Shown here in pieces: positions 37,932-46,428 of a stretch of 48,787 nt of DNA. Position 1 is the stretch's first letter. Each line of letters starts with the position of its first letter. This DNA is from an uncultured Lachnospiraceae bacterium. Lineage in GTDB: Bacteria; Bacillota; Clostridia; Lachnospirales; Lachnospiraceae. The notes under the pieces are model-generated. The model saw only the letters and a list, made by a program, of their open reading frames with translations, did not search any database and was not told the DNA's origin. The stretch is taken from assembly GCA_946632055.1 (NCBI GenBank), contig CAMPAR010000006.1:1-48787 (forward strand), read 5' to 3'. Position numbers and translations under genes: made by a program.

Positions 37932-39671
37932 ATGCCTGAGAAATCAGTTCGCGAAATGAATGAAGCCGAACGGCGGTTTTATTCTATCAGTGCTCATGTA
38001 TTTCATGCCACAATCATAGGATCCGTGATCCTTGGACTTGTGGCTTTTTTGGTAGGATTCGGCCTCTATGCCTACGCCCTCGCGGGCCAGTACATCGGCG
38101 AATCCTTCGGCCTGTCGAAGAGCTGCGCTGCCATTATGGACAAGGCGGCCGATGTGACGCCGCTCGCTGAAGAGGTGATGCGCGTCTATCGTTCGCTCCC
38201 CGAGGAGGAACGGAAAAATCCGGAGGACCCGGCCTATCTCGAGCGCTTCCAAAGCGTCATCAACGCGGAGGATCAGGCTTATGTGACCGCGATCCTGAAT
38301 GAGTTCCGTACCGCCGGTGATGTCTATGATGTGTATCTTGCCATGTACGATATTGATACCGAGGCCATTGTCTATATCGCCGATCCGGATCCGGAAGGGC
38401 CGTGCCCCCCGGGTTACTGGGAGGAGACGGACCGAAAGGGAATCGAGAAGTTCCTGAATTGGGACGGAGAAGGAAAGCTGTATGATATCGACAGGACCGA
38501 TCATTACGGGTGGCTCTGCACCGCCGGAGTGCCGCTTAAGGGCGCCGACGGAACGATCAAAGCCTTTGTCCTCACGGATATCCGGCTGAAGGATTTCGCT
38601 TCGGGCCTGAAGTCCTTCCTGTGGCAGTTCTTTATCGCGGTAAGCCTTGCGAATGCGGCCTTCGCGGTCCTGTTCTCCCTGCACATGAAGAAGCATCTCG
38701 TGAAGCCGATTACGGACATCACGAATGCGGCTCAGCAGTATATCGATGACCGGAAAAACCACGTAGAATCCCGCGCGCATTTCTCGAATCTGGACATTCA
38801 TACCGGCGACGAGATCGAGAATCTGAGCCTTGTGATGGCGGACATGGAAAAGGATGCGGTGGCGTATTTTGAGGAGCTGATGGCTGTGACCGCGGAGAAG
38901 GAGCGGATCGGCACCGAGCTGAATCTCGCGACCCGGATCCAGGCGGCGGTTCTTCCGAGCACCTTCCCCGCCTTCCCCGACCGCGAGGAATTCGACATCT
39001 ACGCGACCATGGACCCCGCGAAGGAAGTGGGCGGCGATTTCTACGATTTCTTCATGATCGACGACACGCATCTTGCGATGGTCATCGCCGACGTGTCCGG
39101 AAAAGGAATTCCGGCGGCGCTCTTTATGATGACCTCGAGAACCATGCTGAAGGATGCCGCGCTGATGGGACTGGACCCGGCCGGCATCATGGATCGCGTG
39201 AACGCGCAGCTCTCGGAGAGCAATTCCTACTTCATGTTTGTCACCGTATGGCTGGGCATTCTGGACATCACGACCGGAAGGCTGGAGTATTCCGACGCCG
39301 GTCATGAGCAGACGCTCCTGTACCAGAACGGCAGCTGGTCCTTCCTTCCGAGAAAGGGCGGCGTGGCGCTTGCGGCCTTTGAGCCGGAGCTTCTCGCGCT
39401 GGAGAAGGAACCGGTCTTCGTGAATAAGGAAATCATCCTTCAGCCCGGCGATCTGATCTACCAGTACACCGACGGCGTGACGGAAGCGATGACAGCCGAG
39501 CGGGAGCAATTCGGCATGAACCGGCTCCTTGCGGCGGCGAACGAAGCCCCGTCGACAAAGCCCGAGGAATTCCTGCCTTATATCCGGGGAAAAATCGATG
39601 AATTTGTCCAGGAAGCACCCCAGTTTGACGATATTACGATGCTTGCGCTGCAGTACAGAGGAAAAAAATAA
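37932..39671 (+). CDS. Membrane PP2C-type phosphatase (RsbU/SpoIIE-like) with extracellular sensor and HAMP
   Basis: A 579-residue protein. A membrane helix near residues 22-50, an extracellular region of about 180 residues (Cache-like size and pattern), a second helix near 235-257 and a HAMP-like segment (257-315, beginning HLVKPITDITNA) lead to a SpoIIE/RsbU phosphatase domain (about 340-575). The metal-binding residues are present: GGDFYDF, DVSGKGIPAALFM, YTDGVTEAM and QFDDITMLAL. It would sense an external signal and dephosphorylate the STAS proteins, switching the RsbW-like ATPase to STAS binding. It is the last gene of the first run; the second SARP-type promoter region begins 27 bp later. 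Confidence 0.93.
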   Translation: MPEKSVREMNEAERRFYSISAHVFHATIIGSVILGLVAFLVGFGLYAYALAGQYIGESFGLSKSCAAIMDKAADVTPLAEEVMRVYRSLPEEERKNPEDPAYLERFQSVINAEDQAYVTAILNEFRTAGDVYDVYLAMYDIDTEAIVYIADPDPEGPCPPGYWEETDRKGIEKFLNWDGEGKLYDIDRTDHYGWLCTAGVPLKGADGTIKAFVLTDIRLKDFASGLKSFLWQFFIAVSLANAAFAVLFSLHMKKHLVKPITDITNAAQQYIDDRKNHVESRAHFSNLDIHTGDEIENLSLVMADMEKDAVAYFEELMAVTAEKERIGTELNLATRIQAAVLPSTFPAFPDREEFDIYATMDPAKEVGGDFYDFFMIDDTHLAMVIADVSGKGIPAALFMMTSRTMLKDAALMGLDPAGIMDRVNAQLSESNSYFMFVTVWLGILDITTGRLEYSDAGHEQTLLYQNGSWSFLPRKGGVALAAFEPELLALEKEPVFVNKEIILQPGDLIYQYTDGVTEAMTAEREQFGMNRLLAAANEAPSTKPEEFLPYIRGKIDEFVQEAPQFDDITMLALQYRGKK

Positions 39672-39697
39672 AAGATCTCTTCATTTTCAGGTGAATT

Positions 39698-39731
39698 CGT
39701 TGGACATCTGTTGGACAGAGGCAGCTATAAT
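39698..39731 (+). promoter_or_regulatory. SARP-type promoter of the second operon
   Basis: CGTTGGACA (39698-39706), TC, TGTTGGACA (39709-39717), an 8-bp gap, TATAAT (39726-39731). Only the first base of the first repeat departs from the shared pattern. The leader to the ATG at 39785 is about 47 nt. Confidence 0.87.
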
Positions 39732-39784
39732 AGGGGCATCCGGAGGCTGAAAGTCCGGAATGAAAGAGTACAACAGGTACAGAT

Positions 39785-40261
39785 ATGGTGAAACAGTATA
39801 CCTCGAGAGAGATTGCGGCACATTTTTCGCAGTCCTACAGGGATCATGGAAAAGATCCCGAAGTGATTCAGGATTTTATAAAAATACTGGAGAAGCGGGT
39901 TCCGGCCCTGCGCACAGGCAGCGACCGGCAGCGGTATCAGGACGTCTCCAGTCTGTTATATTGCATGAAGGACCTGAACGGTTCCTGCCGGGACGCCGGA
40001 ATGCACGCGGAGCTCGGGAAACTGAAGGAAACGGACCGCAGCCTGACGCGCGCGGCTAACCGCCTGCAGGAGATCGGGGAGATTATGACGGAGATCCGAC
40101 ATAACTATCCGGATGAATACGAAAACAGCTGCAGGGGATTTATCGCGAAGTGGCGCGGCATGGAATTCAATCAGGGCGGGAAGCTTCTCGGAAATTCGGA
40201 ACCGGAAGCGGCTGCAGGGCCGGCACCGGCTCCCAAGGCGCCTTCAGGGCCCAGCCTCTAA
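39785..40261 (+). CDS. Small helical protein upstream of the giant Gln-rich protein; possible chaperone or effector
   Basis: A 158-residue soluble protein predicted to be almost fully helical for residues 1-130, followed by an Ala/Pro-rich tail. It has no signal peptide and no known motif. It is the first gene of an operon with its own SARP-type promoter and is followed 42 bp later by the 1382-residue candidate substrate. A small helical protein encoded just before a large cargo is a common arrangement for secretion chaperones; that is inference. The start uses AGG six bases upstream. An overlapping frame at 39760-40059 exists, but this one has the better codon pattern and length. Confidence 0.65.
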   Translation: MVKQYTSREIAAHFSQSYRDHGKDPEVIQDFIKILEKRVPALRTGSDRQRYQDVSSLLYCMKDLNGSCRDAGMHAELGKLKETDRSLTRAANRLQEIGEIMTEIRHNYPDEYENSCRGFIAKWRGMEFNQGGKLLGNSEPEAAAGPAPAPKAPSGPSL

Positions 40262-40303
40262 TATACCGTATGATGGAACAGATCAGACAGAAGGAGTAAC
40301 AGC

Positions 40304-43300
40304 ATGGGTGGTGGATATATCAGAAACGGCAATCAGCCGCAGCAGCAGGCGCCGCGCGTATTTGACGCAGGGCTTCAGACGCGTAACCTGCCGGAGCTTC
40401 CATTCGGAACATCGTACAGCCGCGTATCACAGTATCTCGAACGGTTCAGAAGCATTCCGAACCGTGTCAATATGCATACAAACGAAAACCAGATGACGGA
40501 CATGTTTGCCGCCATCATGGCCCTGTCCAACTGTCCGGTTTTCCGGTTCACAGTGCGGGGGCAGACATTCAGGGTGGTTGAAAATGCCACCTTTGATGCC
40601 CTGTATGCGCAGTACCAGCAGGATCCGGCGGTTCAGCTGATGGCGGCTGATTTTGCCAATGATCCCCAGTACCGCGCGAACATGATGGGCGGCCAGCAGC
40701 AAAGCGGCGACCGGATGATCCGGAACGTCATGCAGACCTACCAGCAGCTGAATAATCCCCAGGTGAATCAGCAGGTCAACAATCCGCAGGTAAACCAGCA
40801 GATGAACAACCCGCAGATCAATCCGCAGGGACAGCAGCAGAATCCGAATGCCCCGGGACAGCAGAATCCGAATCCGCAGGGACAGGAGCTTGACGACGAC
40901 GATGATGACGAGCCCTTCCACTTTCAGGAGAACTTCAATGACCGGCAGTTTCAGCAGAATCAGCAGAATCAGAACATACAGAATCCGCCGCCTGGCAATA
41001 TCCAGAACGACTGGGTGATCGGCGACGACGTCAATGAAATCAACGCCAACCTGAATGATGCGAATCTCGGACAGCGGGTCCAGCAGCAGGATGCCGACAG
41101 GCAGAACCGCCTGAATCCGCAGAATCAAAACGTCCAGCCGCCTCAGAATCAGGTTGACGCTCAGGACGAGTTCGAGTTCCAGGAGAATTTCGACGGCAAC
41201 CAGAACGAAGAGGATGAGGAGGAACTGGAGATCCGCCCCTATGATCCCCGCGCGCGGCATGATCAGCCGAGAATTCTGGACAGTAATCTGAACGCGGCGA
41301 ATCTTCCGTTTCATCCGATCCCGGCCCGGACCCGGAACGCAACAGCGGATCTTCTCAGGATCCAGCAGCTTGCCGCGGATCCGAATCCGCAGCTGACGCA
41401 GGAGAACCGGGATACCTTCGCGCGCATGCTCGCGATGGCGGATCTTCAGGCCTACAGAAGAAGGAACGGCGACCCGGCCTATGACGGCGCGGAATTTGAC
41501 CGCCGCTATAATCAACTGAGAAATGATCCGGTTGTCGGCCTGGTTGCGACGGAATTCCTGACGAATCCGGAAAGACGCCGGGCGATCCTCGGCGGCGATC
41601 AGCCCTCCGTCGGAGCGATGGTCTCGAACTCGATCCTGCGCTACCGCTCCTATAAGGGACTGGAGAACGGAAACGCGGGTCTTGGCGCCGCGCCTCAGCA
41701 GGGGGCACAGCCGATTCCGGATATTCAGGGACCGAATCTTGACGCATTCAACAATTTGGGGCAGAATCCGCAGCAGCAGAATCCTCAGCCGCAGCCTCAG
41801 CCCCAGCCCCAGCCGCAGCCGCAGATCAATCAGCCGCAGGCAAACGGGGAGATCCGGCCTTATATTCCGGATGATCCCGACCTTGCGCCAAGAGCGCTCG
41901 ACGTGAACGCCGACATGGCGAGACTGCCGGAGTTCAACGGCTTTATGATTGGCGAAGTGGACACCGCCGTGAACGCGCTGAACAACTTTGCGAACGCTAA
42001 CGATGCGCGCCACAATAGGCCGGCCGCGGTCAAGCAGTTTATTGCGCAGACCATTGCGCTCGCCGAGATGCAGGCCTATAAGCGCACCTCCCTCGGGATA
42101 TCGCGCCGTGTGTATGACGGCGAGGCCTATAACAATACCTACAACCGCCTGATGCAGGATCCGAATATCGACGTCATGGCGAATGACTTTGTGACGAACC
42201 CGCAGTACCGGCGTATGATCCTGAATCAGGGCAATCAGAGGCGCCCGCTGAACCGGATCGCGGAAACGCTCGTGCAGGATTACCGGGATTTAAGAGATCC
42301 GCAGGCCATCCGCCGGGCCGTACCCGTTCAGGATCCTCATCCTGTCAATCAGCCGCAGCCGGGTGCTCAGAATAACGGTGGCATGACCTACCGGCAGTTT
42401 ATGGAAGAGCTGCGCCATCAGGCGGCAGAAACTCCTGCGAACCAGCCGATCAGCAAGGCGATTATCGTGCACATGATGGCGGCCTACATGCAGTACTCCA
42501 CCCGGCCGGACGCCGAGCTCGATATCAATGACCTTGGTCCTGTCATCAATCAGCTCGATACGACAGAGGCCTTCAACGCGATGCTGGCGGAAAACAACGC
42601 CGAACTGAAGCAGATGGCGCTTCAGGGCGATGCGAATGCCATGATATTGAGAATGGCGGAGAAGGACAACGAGCTCGCACAGCGCTATCAGAACTATCGC
42701 AGACCGGAAGGAAGAGAGAAGGATGATGCCGGCTTCCTCACCGATGTAATGCGCTCTGTCGAAACGAAGCCGCACCGTAAGAAAGCGCCGGCGTCCGAAG
42801 ACAAGAAAAATGCCGCTTACAAGGACATGATGAGCAAGGTGAGGCATATCCATCGGCTGAATGCCGGCACTCCGCCGAGAAGCGCTTCGGGTCTGCAGAT
42901 CAAGGAGCTCATCGACAGCGCAAAGCGTTATATAGACAAACGGACGGATGTTCCGGGCGGTCCGGTCGGCCAGAAACCGGTTGCGGGCTTCAAGGAGGCC
43001 ATGTGCATCCTGAAGCGTTATATGCCCGAAAAGGAATTTAAAGATTACTGCAAAGCCCTGAACGATACGCATCACAGCACTGCCGTGAATCCGGATTCCT
43101 TCCTGCCGGGCCGTCTGAACGGTCTGGCGGTCACAGGCGACGAGCTCTTCAAGGAGATGAAGAAGGAGGTCAAGAAGAAAATGACCGCCGAAAATCTTGC
43201 GGAGGTTCTGGCCGTCTGGATGATCGCGAAAGGAGACAGCTCCAGAATCGTGCCGCGTTCGCAGATTCAGCAGGTGAAGGAGAATCTCATGAAGCCGGGC

Positions 43301-44452
43301 AGCGCCTTCAACCGGATGATGACGGATCCGGAATCCAGGAAGCTGCTTCAGCAGAGTGCCGGGAACGGCAAGATGAAGGATCTCGCACAGATTGCGGAAG
43401 CGATCTCCACGAATCACGCGATCCATACTGTGACGGGACAGCTGAAAAAGGCCGCGCGGACACTGTCCGACGGGCCGGTCAATACCTACTTTGCCTCGAA
43501 GAGCCTGTCCGCGGCGATCGCAGCCTACGAAATGGGCAGGCAGGTTTCTCCGGGACAGACGATCAACAACCGCGCATTCCGCGAAAAGGCGGAGGAAATC
43601 GAACGTTCTCCGCATTTCAAAGCCATGGTGCAGCGTTATATCCATGAGCAGGATTTCCGCCTGCAGATGAACGCGTCGCTGGCAAAGCCCAAGGACGCGG
43701 GACAGGAGCTCGTGGAAGCCTACGAAGCCCTTGGACAGAGACAGCGCCTGAACCGCAACCCGGTGCGCGGACTGCGTGACAATCCGAATCCGGTTCCGCA
43801 GAATCAGGTGCAGCAGGCCCAGATGCAGCAGCGTCAGGCCGAGATCGATGCGCACCAGGCCCGGGTGAACCAGCAGGTGAACGACGCGGTTCAGGCTCAG
43901 CAGCACGCCTGGCCGCTGTACGATCCGGCGGACAACAACCCGATGCGTCTTGCTACGGTTCTCGACCAGAGGAGAGCGACGGACCAGCTTCCTGCCGCAA
44001 CGATGCAGAGATACGACGTAGCAGAGTCTGTGACGAAGGATGTATATAATTTCGCGAACCGTCAGGACCTTTACAATAATAAGAATGAGGTGAAGCGGAT
44101 TCTCGCGGGAACCCTCGCGGCCTCCGTCACACCGCTCTTCCAGAAGCAGATCAACGGACAGAATGCACGGGTCTTTGATGTGGACAGCTTCAATACGACA
44201 TACACCTCACTGATGAACAGTCCGCAGATCGATATCATCGCGGATCAGTTCGTGAAGGATCCGACCTTCCGCGCGTCCATGATGAATGACAATCAGGGAA
44301 GGCCGAATGCCGAGGTCATGATCAGAAACATCAATCTCGGTTACAACAAAATTCTGACGAATCCGGGGGCTTATCTGAATCAGGAGCAGCAGGAGAGAAT
44401 CAGAAGAGCCCAGGAACAGCAGCAACAGCAGATGCAGCCGCTGGGCCTGTAA
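40304..44452 (+). CDS. Giant Gln/Asn-rich modular cytoplasmic-type protein; candidate secreted substrate
   Basis: A 1382-residue protein with no signal peptide or membrane helix. A helical module of about 130 residues recurs at residues 18-150, 323-455, 529-665 and 1216-1352. Each copy runs from an (R)(V/I/A)(F/L)D start through a Phe/Tyr-x-x-L(M)-x-(D/S)P segment to an FxxxPxxRxxM segment (for example FANDPQYRANMM and FVKDPTFRASMM). Gln/Asn/Pro-rich linkers separate them, with an acidic patch near 196-215 and 300-312. The region 715-1142 is homologous by eye to residues 536-875 of the papain-like protein at 6803-9466, and includes shorter module copies near 966-1035 and 1067-1142. No enzymatic motif is seen. 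AAGGAG precedes the start. I infer that it is a substrate or scaffold of the type IV-like system. Confidence 0.8.
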   Translation: MGGGYIRNGNQPQQQAPRVFDAGLQTRNLPELPFGTSYSRVSQYLERFRSIPNRVNMHTNENQMTDMFAAIMALSNCPVFRFTVRGQTFRVVENATFDALYAQYQQDPAVQLMAADFANDPQYRANMMGGQQQSGDRMIRNVMQTYQQLNNPQVNQQVNNPQVNQQMNNPQINPQGQQQNPNAPGQQNPNPQGQELDDDDDDEPFHFQENFNDRQFQQNQQNQNIQNPPPGNIQNDWVIGDDVNEINANLNDANLGQRVQQQDADRQNRLNPQNQNVQPPQNQVDAQDEFEFQENFDGNQNEEDEEELEIRPYDPRARHDQPRILDSNLNAANLPFHPIPARTRNATADLLRIQQLAADPNPQLTQENRDTFARMLAMADLQAYRRRNGDPAYDGAEFDRRYNQLRNDPVVGLVATEFLTNPERRRAILGGDQPSVGAMVSNSILRYRSYKGLENGNAGLGAAPQQGAQPIPDIQGPNLDAFNNLGQNPQQQNPQPQPQPQPQPQPQINQPQANGEIRPYIPDDPDLAPRALDVNADMARLPEFNGFMIGEVDTAVNALNNFANANDARHNRPAAVKQFIAQTIALAEMQAYKRTSLGISRRVYDGEAYNNTYNRLMQDPNIDVMANDFVTNPQYRRMILNQGNQRRPLNRIAETLVQDYRDLRDPQAIRRAVPVQDPHPVNQPQPGAQNNGGMTYRQFMEELRHQAAETPANQPISKAIIVHMMAAYMQYSTRPDAELDINDLGPVINQLDTTEAFNAMLAENNAELKQMALQGDANAMILRMAEKDNELAQRYQNYRRPEGREKDDAGFLTDVMRSVETKPHRKKAPASEDKKNAAYKDMMSKVRHIHRLNAGTPPRSASGLQIKELIDSAKRYIDKRTDVPGGPVGQKPVAGFKEAMCILKRYMPEKEFKDYCKALNDTHHSTAVNPDSFLPGRLNGLAVTGDELFKEMKKEVKKKMTAENLAEVLAVWMIAKGDSSRIVPRSQIQQVKENLMKPGSAFNRMMTDPESRKLLQQSAGNGKMKDLAQIAEAISTNHAIHTVTGQLKKAARTLSDGPVNTYFASKSLSAAIAAYEMGRQVSPGQTINNRAFREKAEEIERSPHFKAMVQRYIHEQDFRLQMNASLAKPKDAGQELVEAYEALGQRQRLNRNPVRGLRDNPNPVPQNQVQQAQMQQRQAEIDAHQARVNQQVNDAVQAQQHAWPLYDPADNNPMRLATVLDQRRATDQLPAATMQRYDVAESVTKDVYNFANRQDLYNNKNEVKRILAGTLAASVTPLFQKQINGQNARVFDVDSFNTTYTSLMNSPQIDIIADQFVKDPTFRASMMNDNQGRPNAEVMIRNINLGYNKILTNPGAYLNQEQQERIRRAQEQQQQQMQPLGL

Positions 44453-44498
44453 GAGTCAGGCGGCGAACGGACAAATCACATAAGGGAATCTTGGGGAA

Positions 44499-45326
44499 AT
44501 GAGCGAATCATTTAAACTGACCTTGCTCGCCATCGGCGGACTGATCCTGTTCTTCGGCGGTCTTGTCTTTCTTGTCGCGGTCCTTCGGGACCGCGTCGGA
44601 AGGCCGCTGACGGACGCGGATTTCGGCGAGGACGACGACGAGGAAGAAGAGCCTGAAAGCGGGGAAGACGCCGGAAAAGAGGAGGAAACCATTGATTTTA
44701 CCGGCGCTTCTTCGCGGACGAAGGAGGAGCCGGTAAAGGAGTCTTCCGAGCCGGAGCCGGAAAAGGAAGAGCCTGCGGAAGAATCTTCGGAGGAATCCGC
44801 GGAGGAGAGCCTCGAGGGAGAAGATCTTGAAACCCTTTTCACGGAGCTTTTTGAAGGGAAGTCCGAGGAGGCATTTCAGGAGGAGGCGAGACAGGCCGAA
44901 CAGAACGTCAAGGAAAAGGCCGTATATCTCGACGACATGCTGGACAGTGAATTCATGCTGGGAAAGACCGCGAAGGAGTGCGGCGTCCCGGCTTCCTGCG
45001 TTTCAAAAGAGCGCGGCGAAATTCTCACCGAGGGCCTGCTTTTCGGGAAATATTCCTACGGCGGCGTGAAGCTTGAGGGCGAGGGAGAAGAGGAGCCGCA
45101 CGGCGTCTCCTACTATGTCATCTGTCACGAGCTGTCCTTCGAGGAATGCAAGGTGGAGCTCTCTAAAATCTACGGCAAAACGATCGCTTCAGGGGAACAG
45201 TCCTACGGTGATTCCACCTCGGTTTACTGCGCCTGGCAGGCGGATGACGGGGTGCTCTGGCTGAGCTTTGACGACAGCATGGACTGCATCAACCTGAACC
45301 TCGTCTGGGACGAAAAGAGGACTTGA
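44499..45326 (+). CDS. Single-pass membrane protein with acidic linker, unknown function
   Basis: A 275-residue protein. Residues about 7-30 are one membrane helix (LTLLAIGGLILFFGGLVFLVAVL), followed by a Glu/Ser/Pro-rich acidic linker of about 85 residues and a compact C-terminal domain (about 110-275) with several Cys residues (ECGVPASC, VICHELSFEECK). Which side of the membrane the domain faces is uncertain; the positive residues just after the helix (RDRVGR) favour the C-terminus in the cytoplasm. The ribosome site is weak. It lies between the giant modular protein and the second STAS gene, and the next promoter overlaps its stop codon. I recognise no family. Confidence 0.65.
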   Translation: MSESFKLTLLAIGGLILFFGGLVFLVAVLRDRVGRPLTDADFGEDDDEEEEPESGEDAGKEEETIDFTGASSRTKEEPVKESSEPEPEKEEPAEESSEESAEESLEGEDLETLFTELFEGKSEEAFQEEARQAEQNVKEKAVYLDDMLDSEFMLGKTAKECGVPASCVSKERGEILTEGLLFGKYSYGGVKLEGEGEEEPHGVSYYVICHELSFEECKVELSKIYGKTIASGEQSYGDSTSVYCAWQADDGVLWLSFDDSMDCINLNLVWDEKRT

Positions 45327-45351
45327 CAGAAAAGCCCCGGTATTTTATGAT
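45323..45351 (+). promoter_or_regulatory. Promoter of the second STAS gene
   Basis: Perfect TTGACA (45323-45328, overlapping the stop codon of the preceding gene), 17-bp spacer, TATGAT (45346-45351). It is a consensus-type promoter, so this STAS gene need not depend on the SARP-type regulator. A GCCGGTTTC / GAAACCGCCGGC inverted repeat at 45361-45390 lies in the leader. Confidence 0.8.
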
Positions 45352-45406
45352 GGATGGGATGCCGGTTTCCTGAGGGATGAAACCGCCGGCATCGGGAGGA
45401 TTCTTT

Positions 45407-45709
45407 ATGACGATTGATAAATTTTCGGAGGACAGCAGACTGACGATTGCCGTATCCGGACGCCTCGATACTTCAACGGCGCCGGAGCTGGAGGCGGAAC
45501 TGAAGAACAGCATGCCCGGCGTGACGGAGCTGATTTTTGACTTTGAGGCGCTGGACTATATTTCTTCCGCCGGACTTCGGGTGCTTCTGTTTGCGCAGAA
45601 GACTATGATGAGACAGGGCTCGATGAAGCTCGTGAATGTCAGCGAAGTGATTTATGAAATTTTTGAAGTGACCGGATTCTCGGAAATTCTGACGATTGAG
45701 CAGGCGTAA
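45407..45709 (+). CDS. Second STAS-domain anti-sigma-factor antagonist-like protein
   Basis: A 100-residue STAS protein. LIFDFEALDYISSAGLRVLLFAQ is the phosphorylation-site segment, with Ser of YISSAGLR as the expected target, and the sequence ends with FEVTGFSEILTIEQA. The start at 45407 was chosen for the GGGAGGA site six bases upstream; an in-frame ATG at 45377 lacks one. It resembles the protein at 37174 closely in length and motif. A second antagonist for one RsbW-like ATPase, with a separate consensus promoter, suggests two inputs to the same switch. Confidence 0.9.
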   Translation: MTIDKFSEDSRLTIAVSGRLDTSTAPELEAELKNSMPGVTELIFDFEALDYISSAGLRVLLFAQKTMMRQGSMKLVNVSEVIYEIFEVTGFSEILTIEQA

Positions 45710-45753
45710 GGGGAGAGGAAAGGAAACGGATCCCCCGGGAAGGAGAAAGGACG

Positions 45754-46428
45754 ATGCCGAAGAAAGTAAAGCAGAACACAGCCGCGGAAAGCTGGGCAAA
45801 TGAACTTGTGGACGCCTATACGACGCCGCAGGGAAAGGCCGCGGAGGCGCTGGACAAACTGATTGACAAACTGGAGAAGAAATCTGCCGAACTGAATCGG
45901 AAAATGGATCAGGAACAGATTCTCCTTCGAAACAGCATTGACGGAGAGCTGAAGACCTGCAAAATTCTCCGGGACCGCTGCATCGACGCCGCGAAGAAGC
46001 GTTCGGCGAAGGATGTCAAGGAAAAGAAGGCACTGAAGGACGCGAGTCTGGCGGCCGGTTATCATCTGGCGAGCGTGAAAATGTTCCACGAGCTGGCGGA
46101 CAATGACCTGATGGCGCAGATTACCGGCGTCAGCCATCCGGAACAGTTCAGCACCGAGATGAGGGACGTGTTCAGCGGCTATGTCAACGACATGCGTGAA
46201 ATCATGCAGGAAAAGCTCAAAAACTTCAAGGAATCCGCCAAGGAAGAAGGCATTGAAGTGAAGGACGAGAACGCGAAGACGAATCTCGGTGATTTCGAAA
46301 TCTGGGATTTTATGGAGGAGAAGAAGCCGAAGAAGGAAGCGGATCCGGACGCAGACGATCTGTTCGCGGAGGAATATGTGCCGCGCCGTTTCAGGGCGGC
46401 GGAGCCCCCGAAGGACCCGACCTTATGA
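45754..46428 (+). CDS. Coiled-coil protein of unknown function
   Basis: A 224-residue soluble protein. Residues about 20-115 are charged and helical with heptad character (LDKLIDKLEKKSAELNRKM), residues 120-165 are a helical domain, and the C-terminus is acidic then basic. It has no signal peptide or known motif. Its stop overlaps the next start by four bases (ATGA), so the two are translationally coupled. AAGGAG-type sequence precedes the ATG. It could be a further adaptor of the secretion system, or part of the STAS signalling unit; I cannot choose. Confidence 0.7.
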   Translation: MPKKVKQNTAAESWANELVDAYTTPQGKAAEALDKLIDKLEKKSAELNRKMDQEQILLRNSIDGELKTCKILRDRCIDAAKKRSAKDVKEKKALKDASLAAGYHLASVKMFHELADNDLMAQITGVSHPEQFSTEMRDVFSGYVNDMREIMQEKLKNFKESAKEEGIEVKDENAKTNLGDFEIWDFMEEKKPKKEADPDADDLFAEEYVPRRFRAAEPPKDPTL

